Origin: Intestinibacter sp964449895
GTDB lineage: Bacteria; Bacillota; Clostridia; Peptostreptococcales; Peptostreptococcaceae
Length of the DNA: 64,000 nt
Direction: 5' to 3'
Assembly (NCBI GenBank): GCA_964449895.1
Contig: CAYVBY010000001.1
Span: 377,354-441,353 of the forward strand
In this document: positions 51,764 through 61,346 of the stretch, one piece after another
Position numbering within the stretch: the stretch's first letter is position 1
Layout: each line of letters starts with the position of its first letter
Position numbers and translations under genes: made by a program
The notes under the pieces: model-generated
Told to the model about the DNA's origin: nothing
What the model saw: the letters and a program-made list of their open reading frames with translations, nothing else
Database searches by the model: none

Positions 51764-53293
51764 TTACATAAGAGGTGCAAATAATCTAAGTATTGCTTTA
51801 AATAAAATATTTATTCGACTATCTTTAAAAAAGTCTTTTTCTATTTTATAACTTTTAGAAATAGTTTCTATTGCATCTTTTTTTATATCTTCAATACACT
51901 TTACTTTATATAAAAAAACTCCACATTCGAAATGAAGATATAAACTCCTATAATCAAAATTTATAGTTCCTACAGTAGCTACTTCATCATCACATACAAC
52001 TACCTTTGCATGTATAAAACCTGGTGTATATTCATAAATTTCTACACCATTATTTATAAGTTGATGATAATATGATCTAGTAAGTTTAAATACTGTTCTT
52101 TTGTCAGGAATTCCTGGAGTTACAATTTTTACATCAATTCCTCTTTTAGATGCAAGACAAAGAGCTGTCATCATTTCATTATCGATTATAAGATATGGTG
52201 TAAATATATAAATATATTTCTTAGCATTATTTATAATATTTAAGTACACATTTTCTCCTACAATTTCATTATCTAAAGGAGAATCTCCATAGGGCTGTAC
52301 ATATCCATTATCTAATAAATTTTTATTTAAATGTATGTCAGGCTTATAATTACTATAATCCTCATCAGTATATTTAAAAGAATTCCACATATGTAAAAAC
52401 ATATTTGTTAAACTCCACACACCTTCTCCTCTGAGCATAATACCTGTATCTTTCCAGTAGCCAAATCTTTCTTTTTTATTTATATATTCATCCGCTAAAT
52501 TTATACCACCAGTAAATCCAGTATGTCCATCTATTACTGTTATCTTTCTATGATCTCTATTATTCATAGTAACTGAAATAATAGGAATAAATGGATTAAA
52601 TCTTAAACATTTTATTCCTCTAAATTCCAATATTTTGTCGTACTTATACGGAAGAAGAGATACACATCCCATATCATCATAAATTAACCTTACATCTAAT
52701 CCTTCTTTTGCTTTTTCTTCTAGAATTTCTAATATGGTATCCCACATTTCACCTTGATCAATTATGAAGTATTCCATAAAAATATAATGTTTGGCAGATT
52801 TTAATTCTCTTATTAAGTCTTCAAAATTTTCTTCTCCACTTTTATAATAGGTTACTTCTGTATTTTTATATACTGGAAAGTTCATATAATTAGATAAATA
52901 TTTTACTTGCCCAGCAACTCTAATATCTTGTGATTCAATCTCTTTTATAATATTTTTGTCTTGATAAGTTAAATGCTTTTGTCTATCATATTCTTTTTCT
53001 AATTTAGCTCTTAATTTTCTAGTGGGTTTTTTATTTCCTAAGAATAAATACAAAAGTCCTCCAAATATAGGGAATGATAAAATAGGTATAATCCAAGCTA
53101 TTTTATAAGCCGGATTTTCTTCTTTATACACAATGAAAAGAACTACAGCTATGCTAATTATCATACATATAATACTCATCATTTGTGAATACTTTCCGAA
53201 ATTATATATAAAAACTAGCATATATCCAATTTGTACCAATATCATCATGCCAAATATAAAAATTCTATTAAATATTAACTTTAAATATTTCAT
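51764..53293 (-). CDS. cls: Cardiolipin synthase (phospholipase D family)
   Basis: The 509-residue membrane enzyme condenses two phosphatidylglycerols. Two N-terminal membrane helices (about 5-60) precede two PLD motifs: HRKITVIDGHTGFTGG and HAKVVVCDDEVATVGT, each with the H-K-D triad. The ATG at 53291-53293 is preceded by GGGGGG, better than the upstream in-frame start. It leads a likely cls-GNAT-Nif11 transcription unit. Confidence 0.92.
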   Translation of the reverse strand: MKYLKLIFNRIFIFGMMILVQIGYMLVFIYNFGKYSQMMSIICMIISIAVVLFIVYKEENPAYKIAWIIPILSFPIFGGLLYLFLGNKKPTRKLRAKLEKEYDRQKHLTYQDKNIIKEIESQDIRVAGQVKYLSNYMNFPVYKNTEVTYYKSGEENFEDLIRELKSAKHYIFMEYFIIDQGEMWDTILEILEEKAKEGLDVRLIYDDMGCVSLLPYKYDKILEFRGIKCLRFNPFIPIISVTMNNRDHRKITVIDGHTGFTGGINLADEYINKKERFGYWKDTGIMLRGEGVWSLTNMFLHMWNSFKYTDEDYSNYKPDIHLNKNLLDNGYVQPYGDSPLDNEIVGENVYLNIINNAKKYIYIFTPYLIIDNEMMTALCLASKRGIDVKIVTPGIPDKRTVFKLTRSYYHQLINNGVEIYEYTPGFIHAKVVVCDDEVATVGTINFDYRSLYLHFECGVFLYKVKCIEDIKKDAIETISKSYKIEKDFFKDSRINILFKAILRLFAPLM

Positions 53294-53431
53294 CCATTTC
53301 CCCCCTATCCACAAATTATTAAAGCAGTTTTAGATATATTTTTGATTATAACTTCTAATTTTTACATAAATATAAACAAATCTTTATTATAAATATATTT
53401 TATGTAAATTTATTTTATCTACAATATATGG

Positions 53432-54595
53432 CTAAATTAAATTATCTTTTTTTAATAAATTATATAGAGTTTGATTGAAATTAAATTCTTTTATTAATTT
53501 GTTTACTTCTTCTAAAGATTTTTCTGTCTTTTGTTTTGATATATTAGCTTTACTAGCTCTTATTAAGATATTTTTTGGTGAGTGAGATATATCAATAAAT
53601 TCTAGAAGTTGTGTTTTATATCCTACTGCTTCAAGTAAATTACCTCTAATAGCATCGGTCATAAGTGCTGCTACTCTTTCTTGAATTATTCCGTATTTAG
53701 TTAATATTTCAAGATTTTCTGGCTGCATTTGATGGTTTAATTCATGTTGACAACATGGAACTGAAAAAATCATATTTGCATTCCATTTTATAGCATTATA
53801 TAAAGCATAATCTGTAGCAGTATCACATGCATGTAAAGTTATAACCATATCTACTTTATTGTTGTATTTATATCCATTTATATCTCCAAGCTCAAAATGT
53901 AGATTATCGTATCTATACTGTTTTGCTACTTCGTTACATTTTTTTATTACATCTTCTTTTAAATCAAGGCCTATCATTTTAACATTTATTTTTTTAATTT
54001 CAACAAAATAATAATAAAGTATAAATGTTAAATAAGATTTTCCACATCCAAAATCTAATATTGTAAGTTCTTTATAATTATTTTTTTTGATTTCATCATC
54101 TATTATCTCTACAAATCTATTTATTTGTTTGTACTTATCGTATTTAGATTTTACTACTTTACCTTCTTTAGTAAAAACTCCCAAATCTATTAAAGGCTCT
54201 ATTATCATACCTTCTTCTAAAATATAATTTTTCTTATTGTTGTGATCTTTACTCATTAAGTTTGAATTATTAGATTTTTTCTTGCTTAAAAATACTTTAC
54301 CCTTTTTAGATATTTTTAAATCAAATGTATAATCTTCACTCCATGCTGATAACTGCTTATAACTTGTACTCATATAATCTATAAGCTTTTCTTTTATTAC
54401 ACATATTTCTATATTTTCATGAAAAACCTGTTTATCTGTATATTTTTCGATTTGATAATACTCTTTATCTTTATTTTCTTTAATATTGATATTTATCTTA
54501 TTATATTTTTCATCTTTATTTTTTTTATTACTTATAACAATCTTAAAAGCTTCACTTTCTACTATTTTATCTATAGCATTTATTAAATCTTGCAT
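53432..54595 (-). CDS. Class I SAM-dependent methyltransferase (PF13679-like)
   Basis: The 387-residue protein has an N-terminal region of about 140 residues of unknown fold and a Rossmann methyltransferase domain (about 175-340) with LTILDFGCGKSYLTFILYYY, acidic ribose motif MIGLDLKE and IFSVPCCQHELNHQ, which resembles the Methyltransf_32 group containing METTL25-type proteins. RNA is a likely substrate but unproven. It has AGGAGG and no clear terminator. Confidence 0.82.
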   Translation of the reverse strand: MQDLINAIDKIVESEAFKIVISNKKNKDEKYNKININIKENKDKEYYQIEKYTDKQVFHENIEICVIKEKLIDYMSTSYKQLSAWSEDYTFDLKISKKGKVFLSKKKSNNSNLMSKDHNNKKNYILEEGMIIEPLIDLGVFTKEGKVVKSKYDKYKQINRFVEIIDDEIKKNNYKELTILDFGCGKSYLTFILYYYFVEIKKINVKMIGLDLKEDVIKKCNEVAKQYRYDNLHFELGDINGYKYNNKVDMVITLHACDTATDYALYNAIKWNANMIFSVPCCQHELNHQMQPENLEILTKYGIIQERVAALMTDAIRGNLLEAVGYKTQLLEFIDISHSPKNILIRASKANISKQKTEKSLEEVNKLIKEFNFNQTLYNLLKKDNLI

Positions 54596-54762
54596 ATTTA
54601 CCTCCTATTATTATCTATGTATTTTTAAATTTTATTTAAATTTTCCTACTATATTTACTAAATTACTATTATATCACTTCTTCAAATAATATAACTTCTT
54701 TTTAGTAAAAATATAATATTAAATTTAAAGTATTTAATAATTTCAAATAAACGTCTTACATA

Positions 54763-54794
54763 TTAAGGTAAATTTAAGGTTCATTTTATATATT
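54763..54794 (+). promoter_or_regulatory. Direct-repeat operator and promoter of the VTC operon
   Basis: TTAAGGT at 54763-54769 and again at 54774-54780 have an 11-bp period. TTAAG (54774-54778) is followed after 10 nt by TATATT (54789-54794). This is the geometry of OmpR-type response-regulator activation, and it matches the minus-strand element at 58235-58266 in arrangement and spacing. Confidence 0.6.
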
Positions 54795-54824
54795 ATTATC
54801 ATCAATTTAATAGGAGTGAAAAAT

Positions 54825-55574
54825 ATGGCAATAAAATCTTTTAAGCGTTACGAAAAAAAGTATCTTCTAAGCCAAAATCAATATGACCTATTAATTCCTA
54901 AAATACTAAACTATATGGAATTTGATAAGTATTGTAAAGATAATAAAAATTACAATATTTATAGTATTTACTACGACAATGATAACAACGATGTAATAAG
55001 ACATTCTATTTCAAAACCGTATTACAAAGAAAAATTGCGTCTTAGAAGCTATAAAATTACATCAAATCCAGAAGATATTGTATTTTTAGAATTAAAGAAA
55101 AAAATAAATAAAATCGTAAACAAAAGAAGAATAGTACTTACATTAAAAGATGCTATTGATTTTTTAGAAAGAGGAATCCGCCCTCGTACAAATGACTATT
55201 TAAATAATCAAGTTTTAGATGAAATAGAATACTATTTAAGTCATAACAAAGTTGAGCCTAAAGTCTTTATTGGATATTCTAGAAAAGCTTTTTTCGCCAA
55301 AGATAATAAAGATTTTAGATTAACTATTGATTCTAAAATTTTAACAAGAAGGGAAGACTTATCTCTTGGGGCAGGATATTTTGGAAAAGATATACTAGAA
55401 GAAAATCAATATTTAATGGAAGTAAAAATTCTAGGTTCTATTCCTCTATGGTTTACACATATATTGACAGAGCTAAAAATATATAACACTCATTTTTCAA
55501 AATATGGAACAGAGTTTATGAATTACACAAAAGAAAAACAACTTAATAATCAAAGGAGTGAACTATCATGTTAG
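54825..55574 (+). CDS. VTC-domain polyphosphate polymerase-like protein
   Basis: The 249-residue protein carries the VTC fold seen in eukaryotic vacuolar transporter chaperone and in bacterial members: FKRYEKKYLLSQNQYDLL near the start, YSIYYDND, KEKLRLRSYKI, ELKKK and YLMEVKILG. The Lys/Arg/Glu residues of the tunnel bind polyphosphate and metal. Polymer synthesis from ATP is the expected activity. The start is the ATG at 54825 after AGGAG; an earlier in-frame GTG is too close. It overlaps the DUF4956 gene by 7 nt. Confidence 0.85.
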   Translation: MAIKSFKRYEKKYLLSQNQYDLLIPKILNYMEFDKYCKDNKNYNIYSIYYDNDNNDVIRHSISKPYYKEKLRLRSYKITSNPEDIVFLELKKKINKIVNKRRIVLTLKDAIDFLERGIRPRTNDYLNNQVLDEIEYYLSHNKVEPKVFIGYSRKAFFAKDNKDFRLTIDSKILTRREDLSLGAGYFGKDILEENQYLMEVKILGSIPLWFTHILTELKIYNTHFSKYGTEFMNYTKEKQLNNQRSELSC

Positions 55575-56257
55575 AAAGTATTATAACAACAACCTCAGGA
55601 GAATCCTTTACATTTATAAACGCAATTATTGTCCTTGTTACTGCAATTGTATTAGGCTTAATTATAAGCTTATCTTATATGAAAACAAATAACAAAGATA
55701 GATTTGGTTCAAATTTTTCAGTCACATTAGTAATGCTACCTGTAATTATAGCTATAATCATCTTATTAGTTGGAAACAATGTAGCTAGAGCATTTAGCTT
55801 AGCTGGAGCATTTTCAATAATTCGTTTTAGAAGTGCCCCTGGAGATCCAAAAGATATTTCATATATATTCTTTACATTAGCTGTAGGTCTTGCTTGTGGT
55901 ATGGGATATATAGGATATTCAATATTATTTACATTTGTACTTTGTGCAGTAATGTTAATTTTAGAAAAATTTAATTTTGGAACAAATAAAGAAAAAACTA
56001 TGCAATTAAAAATTGTAGTTCCAGAAGATCTTAATTTTGAAGGTACTTTTGATAGTATATTAAACGAATATACAAATTCATATAATGTTGAAAAAATTAG
56101 AACTAGAGACTTTGGCTCTCTATTTGAAATTACATATTTAATAAAATTAAAACAAGGAGTAAATTCAAAAGACTTATTAGATAAACTAAGATGCAAAAAT
56201 GGAAACTTAAATATAACTCTTACTTCTTCAGTATCAGAACAAAAGCTTTTTATTTAA
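55568..56257 (+). CDS. DUF4956 membrane protein
   Basis: The 229-residue protein has four membrane helices (about 17-38, 48-68, 95-112, 115-135) and the family's RAFSLAGAFSIIRFRSAPGD signature, with a cytoplasmic C-terminal domain (about 140-229). DUF4956 genes habitually accompany VTC polyphosphate polymerases. It probably forms a membrane partner or conduit for the polymer. Overlapping start with the VTC gene indicates one operon. Confidence 0.85.
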   Translation: MLESIITTTSGESFTFINAIIVLVTAIVLGLIISLSYMKTNNKDRFGSNFSVTLVMLPVIIAIIILLVGNNVARAFSLAGAFSIIRFRSAPGDPKDISYIFFTLAVGLACGMGYIGYSILFTFVLCAVMLILEKFNFGTNKEKTMQLKIVVPEDLNFEGTFDSILNEYTNSYNVEKIRTRDFGSLFEITYLIKLKQGVNSKDLLDKLRCKNGNLNITLTSSVSEQKLFI

Positions 56258-56265
56258 TCAATTCA

Positions 56266-56295
56266 AAAAAGGTATGATTTTTATCATACCTTTTT
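56266..56295. terminator. Bidirectional terminator
   Basis: AAAAAGGTATGAT (56266-56278) pairs with ATCATACCTTTTT (56283-56295), loop TTTT, with T-tracts on both strands, between the DUF4956 and lipoprotein genes. Confidence 0.88.
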
Positions 56296-56339
56296 AATGC
56301 TCTAAATTTTTACTTATTCAAAATTTGTTATTTTTTATA

Positions 56340-58205
56340 TTAAAATTTTTTACCCATATCTTGTGGATTTCTTTTTTGATCAGGAGGATTCATTTTACCT
56401 GGTGGATTCATTTTTTTATTTGATTGTCCTTTTGATTGTTCTTTTAATGCTCCTTGTTGTAAAAGCTCATTAATTGAAGATGAAATTTTTATACTTCCCA
56501 TTAATTCTCCTCCACTATATGTCCCATTTGTATAAATTCCATTTTCATTTTTGCCATTATGTTTGCCACCTAGATATATCTTATATGTAGAATTATCCTT
56601 AATATCAGGAGAAGATACTATAACAGATGAATATTGTTTGCTAGGAGAAAAAGTAATTAATTCATTTCCCTTATTATCTTCTATATGTACTAAAGTATTT
56701 TCAGATTGTGATTTTAAAACAACAGATATTACATTTTGTTTACTTGTATCACTTGGATTTTCCATCATATCTGAACTTTCAGTTGCAATTAATATTCCAC
56801 CATTTATATTAAAATCAATTCCATAATCTAAAGAGCTATTACCACCATTTGTTGGACCATTTACTAATACTAAACCATCATTCATCTTTATAATTCCGTT
56901 TGAATCTAATCCATCACCTGATGCATTAATTAAAATTGTACCTCCATTTATTATTAATTCTGCCTCCTCATCTGTTTCAAATGGATTTTCTCCTTGTTTA
57001 TTTTGTGATGAATTATCATTACCACTAGATGCGTTTATACCATCATCACTTGCATTTATATTTATATGTCCTCCACTTAATGTTATTTTTTGACTTTCTA
57101 TACCTTCGTAAGAGTTTGTTATGTCTATATTTCCTCCACTTATTTTTAAATTTACATCAGAGTGTATACCATCATCACCAGATTTTATATTTATATCTGC
57201 TTTTTTAATTTTTATTATTTCATTTGAATGTATTGAATCATCTAAAGAATCTATATCTAGTTTTCCTCCATTTATTTCGATACTTTTAGATGCTTTTATT
57301 CCTTTTGTACTTTCTTCTTGATCATCACTTTCTATATTCTTATATTGACGAACTGGTAATTCTCCATTACCTACTAATTGATTAGTATTTTTGCTACCTC
57401 CTCCAGTAGATAATTTAATATCTCCATCATTTATAATTAAATTAGTTTCAGCTTGAATTCCATCCTGTCCTGAAATAATATCAATATTTCCACCTTCTAT
57501 TTGAATATAACCTTTATCTGTATCATTTGTATTAGTTGATTTTATACCATCTCCATCAGAGATAACTTTTATATTTCCATCTAAAACAATTACACTATCT
57601 TTTCCTTTTATACCATGATTTACAGAATTAATAGTTATATTTCCACTTTGAATTATTAAATCATCCTTACTAGTTATTCCATTATTATAATTACCTTCTA
57701 TATTTAGAGAGCCTTCTCCCATTATAACCAAATCTGACTTACTAAATATAGCAGAATTTGGTTCATCTTCATCAGCTTCTAATTTATACTCTTTTCCGTC
57801 TGATATATTATTTTTACTATCTTTAGATGTCGATAATACTACTTTATCTCCATTAATAATATTTATAGGTGCATTATCTGAACAAGTTATACTGGCATTA
57901 TCTAAGACTATATATACATCATCTTTATCACCCACATCTACTGCTAATTGTCCATCAGATAAAGTTCCGCTTACACTATAAGTACCTTCTTTATTTATAG
58001 TAACAATATTTTTATCAATACTTACACCATCTCCATCAACACTTACATTATCACTTAATTTTATATATGTGTCTATCTTTCCAATCGTTTCAAGTTTTAT
58101 CCCATTAATTGATGTTAAATCTTCACTATTATTATTTGATGAACATGCAGTTAAAACACTCGTTAAAGAACATAAAAGTAAAAAATTTATTAATCTTTTA
58201 TTCAT
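56340..58205 (-). CDS. Cthe_2159-type beta-helix lipoprotein
   Basis: The 621-residue protein begins with a lipoprotein signal (FLLLCSLTSVLTACSSN, lipobox LTAC), then a long right-handed beta-helix built from repeats of the type DGIHSDVNLKISGGNIDITN, with runs of GDGIKS and DDGINAS. This is the Cthe_2159 (PF14262) carbohydrate-binding fold, which binds calcium and acidic polysaccharides. The C-terminus is Pro/Lys/Asn-rich. The ATG at 58203-58205 follows GGAGG. It is convergent with the VTC/DUF4956 pair, a grouping often seen in Firmicutes, and both share the promoter layout. Confidence 0.87.
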   Translation of the reverse strand: MNKRLINFLLLCSLTSVLTACSSNNNSEDLTSINGIKLETIGKIDTYIKLSDNVSVDGDGVSIDKNIVTINKEGTYSVSGTLSDGQLAVDVGDKDDVYIVLDNASITCSDNAPINIINGDKVVLSTSKDSKNNISDGKEYKLEADEDEPNSAIFSKSDLVIMGEGSLNIEGNYNNGITSKDDLIIQSGNITINSVNHGIKGKDSVIVLDGNIKVISDGDGIKSTNTNDTDKGYIQIEGGNIDIISGQDGIQAETNLIINDGDIKLSTGGGSKNTNQLVGNGELPVRQYKNIESDDQEESTKGIKASKSIEINGGKLDIDSLDDSIHSNEIIKIKKADINIKSGDDGIHSDVNLKISGGNIDITNSYEGIESQKITLSGGHININASDDGINASSGNDNSSQNKQGENPFETDEEAELIINGGTILINASGDGLDSNGIIKMNDGLVLVNGPTNGGNSSLDYGIDFNINGGILIATESSDMMENPSDTSKQNVISVVLKSQSENTLVHIEDNKGNELITFSPSKQYSSVIVSSPDIKDNSTYKIYLGGKHNGKNENGIYTNGTYSGGELMGSIKISSSINELLQQGALKEQSKGQSNKKMNPPGKMNPPDQKRNPQDMGKKF

Positions 58206-58234
58206 AAAAAACCTCCAAAACATATATTTACTTT

Positions 58235-58266
58235 ATATTACCAATAAAATCTTAAATTAAACTTAA
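58235..58266 (-). promoter_or_regulatory. Direct-repeat operator and promoter of the beta-helix gene
   Basis: Minus strand TTAAG (58262-58266) and TTAAG (58251-58255) are 11 bp apart, followed after 10 nt by TAATAT (58235-58240). The arrangement equals the element at 54763-54794. Confidence 0.6.
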
Positions 58267-58439
58267 TAAAAAACCACAAATAATTTTATTTTTTTTCATA
58301 TTAAAATTTGACAAGTTCCTTATATTATTATTATACTTTTTTCAATTGTTTTATATATTTTATTTTCCGTCAATTTATTGTCCCATTTAATGGAAATATT
58401 ATTGATTTTTTACAAAATATACTATAAACTAAAAGTAGG

Positions 58440-58467
58440 TTGCTTAATATTAAAAAATGACTATAAA
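58440..58467 (+). promoter_or_regulatory. Promoter of the polyferredoxin gene
   Basis: TTGCTT (58440-58445), 16-nt spacer, TATAAA (58462-58467), about 27 nt before the start codon. Confidence 0.5.
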
Positions 58468-58494
58468 GTACTTTAAATTAGGGGGATTTTGAAT

Positions 58495-58884
58495 ATGAAG
58501 AAAAAATTAGTTGTTACAGACAAATCAAAATGTCAAGCATGTTTTACTTGCGAATTAGAATGTTCTATGGCTTTCTACAAAAAACAAGGTTTACCATGTA
58601 TAGACATAACTACTAAAAAAGATGGATCTTTAAACGTACAAGCTTGTAACCAATGTGGTGTTTGTGCTAAAAAATGTCCAGAAGGTGCTATTACTCAAAA
58701 CGCTAAAGGTGTTTATGTAATAGATAAGAAAAAATGTACTGGTTGCTTAACTTGTGTTGATGCATGTCCAAGAGGAATAATAGTTAAAGACGATAGTAAA
58801 GAAACTCCAACTAAATGTATAGCTTGTGGAAAATGTGCTCAAGCATGTCCAATGAATATATTAGAAGTTGTTGAAGAAGACTAA
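58495..58884 (+). CDS. Polyferredoxin with four 4Fe-4S motifs
   Basis: The 129-residue cytoplasmic electron carrier has 16 cysteines in four motifs: CQACFTCELEC, CNQCGVCAKKCPEG, CTGCLTCVDACPRG and CIACGKCAQACPMN. This CooF/HycB-type arrangement suits an electron-transfer subunit for carbon monoxide dehydrogenase, formate or aldehyde oxidoreductases, but none is adjacent, so its partner is unknown. The ATG at 58495-58497 is preferred over a TTG 6 nt upstream because the GGGGG site is better spaced. Single gene with promoter and terminator. Confidence 0.9.
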   Translation: MKKKLVVTDKSKCQACFTCELECSMAFYKKQGLPCIDITTKKDGSLNVQACNQCGVCAKKCPEGAITQNAKGVYVIDKKKCTGCLTCVDACPRGIIVKDDSKETPTKCIACGKCAQACPMNILEVVEED

Positions 58885-58903
58885 TAATAAATTTTTATAA
58901 ATA

Positions 58904-58939
58904 AAAAAAGACATAGTCTTAGTGACTATGTCTTTTTTT
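58904..58939 (+). terminator. Intrinsic terminator of the polyferredoxin gene
   Basis: AAAAAAGACATAGTC (58904-58918) pairs with GACTATGTCTTTTTT (58924-58938), loop TTAGT, then T-run. Confidence 0.9.
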
Positions 58940-59072
58940 ATTTCATATTTTAAATTTTTAATTATTAAATCTCCTTTTTTAACTTGCTCTAATTTATTTA
59001 ATCAATATAATTTATATAGAAATGTTAATTATATATTTTTAATTTAAATACTTTTGAATTTTAGGAGGACTC

Positions 59073-60563
59073 ATGGAAAATATAATCAATGGAATTTATG
59101 ATTTTATTTGGAGTTACTGGTTAATATGCTTATGTTTATTATCAGGAATTTATTTTTCATTTAAAACTAAATTTTCTCATATAAGAAACTTAAAACTTAT
59201 GATTAAGTTACTTTTTGGCTATGAAAAACTAGAAAAAGGTATTTCAACCTTTCAAAGTTTTTGTACTTCTTTAGCTGGTCGTATAGGTACAGGAAATATA
59301 GCTGGTGTTGCTACTGCTATAGCTTGGGGAGGACCTGGTGCTTTATTTTGGATGTGGATAATTACATTTATAGGTGCTGGTTCTGCATTTGCAGAATCTA
59401 CCTTAGGGCAACTTTACAAAGAAGATCATATCGATCAATATCGTGGTGGACCTGCTTATTATATAGAAAAAGGTCTACTTAAAACAAAATTTGCTAAATT
59501 TTATGGGTTATTATTTGCCATTGTATCAATATTAGCAATGGGAATATTTTTACCAGGGATTCAATCAAACTTTATAGTTGATGCAGTACAAACTACATTT
59601 GGGTTAAATAAATTTATAACTGCAGCTATATTAGTTGTAATCACGGGTTTTATTATATTTGGAGGAATAAAAAGAATAAGTTCTGCTGCTGAATGTATAG
59701 TACCATTTATGGGAATTGTGTACATATTAACATCATTAATTATAATACTTCTTAATATCGAACAATTGCCTTCTGTTTTATCACAAATTTTTAGAGGAGC
59801 ATTTGGTAAAGATGCTAGCTTTGCTGGTATATTAGGTTCTACTATATCTTGGGGAATTCAAAGGGGAATTTATTCTAATGAAGCAGGACACGGAACAGGA
59901 ACTCAAGCCTCATCTGCAGCAGAAGTTAATCACCCTGCAGTACAAGGATTTGTTCAATCTTTATCAATATATGTAGATACATTATTTGTTTGTTCTGCAA
60001 CTGGATTTATGATTCTTATGACAGATTGTTATACCGTATTTGATGAAGTAACTAAAAAAATTATTTACACGACAACACATACTTTTACAATAGACCAAAT
60101 AGGATCTGAATATCTTATTGTAGGTATAAATACTTTAAAACCTGGTTTTGGTGGAGCTTTTATTACAGTATCATTATTTTTCTTTATATTTACTTCTTTA
60201 ATGGCTTATTTTTATATAGCAGAAGTTAATTTAAATTATATAGTAAGAAAATTAAATGGTGGTAAATATTCTAAAAAATCCATATATGTACTTATAATCA
60301 TATTCTTGTTAAATATTGGAATAAGTTCATTTGAAACATCTTCTATATTTGTAAAATTTGGTGATATAGGACTTGGTATAATGGCATGGCTAAACGTAAT
60401 AGCTATTTTAATATTATCTAACACAGTAATTAAATGTTACAACGACTACGAAAGTCAAATAAAAAGAGGTATTCCTATAGAAAAAATAACCTTTGATCCT
60501 ATAAATTTAGGAATAAGAAATGCAACTTTTTGGGAAGAAAAAAAATATAAATCTAAAAAATAA
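59073..60563 (+). CDS. Alanine/glycine:cation symporter (AGCS family)
   Basis: The 496-residue protein has about eleven membrane helices and the AGCS landmarks: FCTSLAGRIGTGNIAGVATA, IAWGGPGALFWMW, FAESTLGQLYKE and ISWGIQRGIYSNEAGHGTG. It imports alanine or glycine with Na+ or H+. The start ATG follows AGGAGG by 5 nt. No regulatory RNA was found in the 133 nt upstream. It is monocistronic. Confidence 0.92.
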   Translation: MENIINGIYDFIWSYWLICLCLLSGIYFSFKTKFSHIRNLKLMIKLLFGYEKLEKGISTFQSFCTSLAGRIGTGNIAGVATAIAWGGPGALFWMWIITFIGAGSAFAESTLGQLYKEDHIDQYRGGPAYYIEKGLLKTKFAKFYGLLFAIVSILAMGIFLPGIQSNFIVDAVQTTFGLNKFITAAILVVITGFIIFGGIKRISSAAECIVPFMGIVYILTSLIIILLNIEQLPSVLSQIFRGAFGKDASFAGILGSTISWGIQRGIYSNEAGHGTGTQASSAAEVNHPAVQGFVQSLSIYVDTLFVCSATGFMILMTDCYTVFDEVTKKIIYTTTHTFTIDQIGSEYLIVGINTLKPGFGGAFITVSLFFFIFTSLMAYFYIAEVNLNYIVRKLNGGKYSKKSIYVLIIIFLLNIGISSFETSSIFVKFGDIGLGIMAWLNVIAILILSNTVIKCYNDYESQIKRGIPIEKITFDPINLGIRNATFWEEKKYKSKK

Positions 60564-60576
60564 ATATTTATTTTTT

Positions 60577-60630
60577 AGGAAGTTGATGAAAAATACTATA
60601 AAATCTATTTTTCATCAACTTCCTTTTTTA
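60577..60630 (+). terminator. Intrinsic terminator of the AGCS gene
   Basis: A 19-bp stem from AGGAAGTTGATGAAAAATA (60577-60595) pairs with its complement at 60606-60624, then TTTTTT. Confidence 0.9.
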
Positions 60631-60791
60631 AATTTGTATTTTTTATATACTTTAAAATAAATATAAAATTTTATTCTCAAATAACACGATTTTGAATTTA
60701 ATATATTCTTATAATAATATTTTAATATAATGTATATTTTATCATTGTTAGTTAATAATATTAATAATTATTTTTATAAGAAGGTGCCTGT

Positions 60792-61223
60792 ATGTACATA
60801 GATTTTAAATATATAAATCCCCATTTACTAGATACTTTTAAAGCTAATTTTGACTTACAAGATATAAAACTTTTGTATAAAATCACAAATACTATCGAAA
60901 AAAAATACGATACTTTTGAAAAATCTATATCTCCATATTTATTTACAAATAATACATATTATTTAAGTAGTAACAACACAATTTACAAGCTTATAAGTAA
61001 TGTCGAAACATCAAGTAAAATTTCTAACGAAAATTTACTTACCATTATAAAACTTAAAACAAATTCTGAGGATATTCTAAAAATGTACAATAATTTAAAC
61101 TCTCTCTTTACAATATTCCAAGATGATAATCCTCAAAGCCAAGTTAAAATAATAAGTATTACTGATACTCCAAAAGAGAAAATTCTATCTTACGTATATA
61201 TAAATGGTTCTATAATTTCTTAA
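60792..61223 (+). CDS. Hypothetical protein, 143 residues
   Basis: No family recognised. Soluble, mixed alpha/beta, Asn/Ser/Ile-rich, with no signal or membrane segment. It starts at ATG 60792 after AAGAAGGTG and has its own terminator, which supports a real gene despite the low-complexity composition. Confidence 0.65.
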   Translation: MYIDFKYINPHLLDTFKANFDLQDIKLLYKITNTIEKKYDTFEKSISPYLFTNNTYYLSSNNTIYKLISNVETSSKISNENLLTIIKLKTNSEDILKMYNNLNSLFTIFQDDNPQSQVKIISITDTPKEKILSYVYINGSIIS

Positions 61224-61270
61224 AAATTATTATAAAATTTAAATCAAAATACAAATTTATTTCTATAATA

Positions 61271-61312
61271 AAAAAGGAAGTTCCCAAATATATTTTAAAG
61301 CACTTCCTTTTT
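61271..61312. terminator. Bidirectional terminator between convergent genes
   Basis: AAAAAGGAAGT (61271-61281) pairs with ACTTCCTTTTT (61302-61312), with T-tracts on both strands. Confidence 0.83.
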
Positions 61313-61346
61313 TGACTCATAACTTTCAAACTACATATATATCTAT

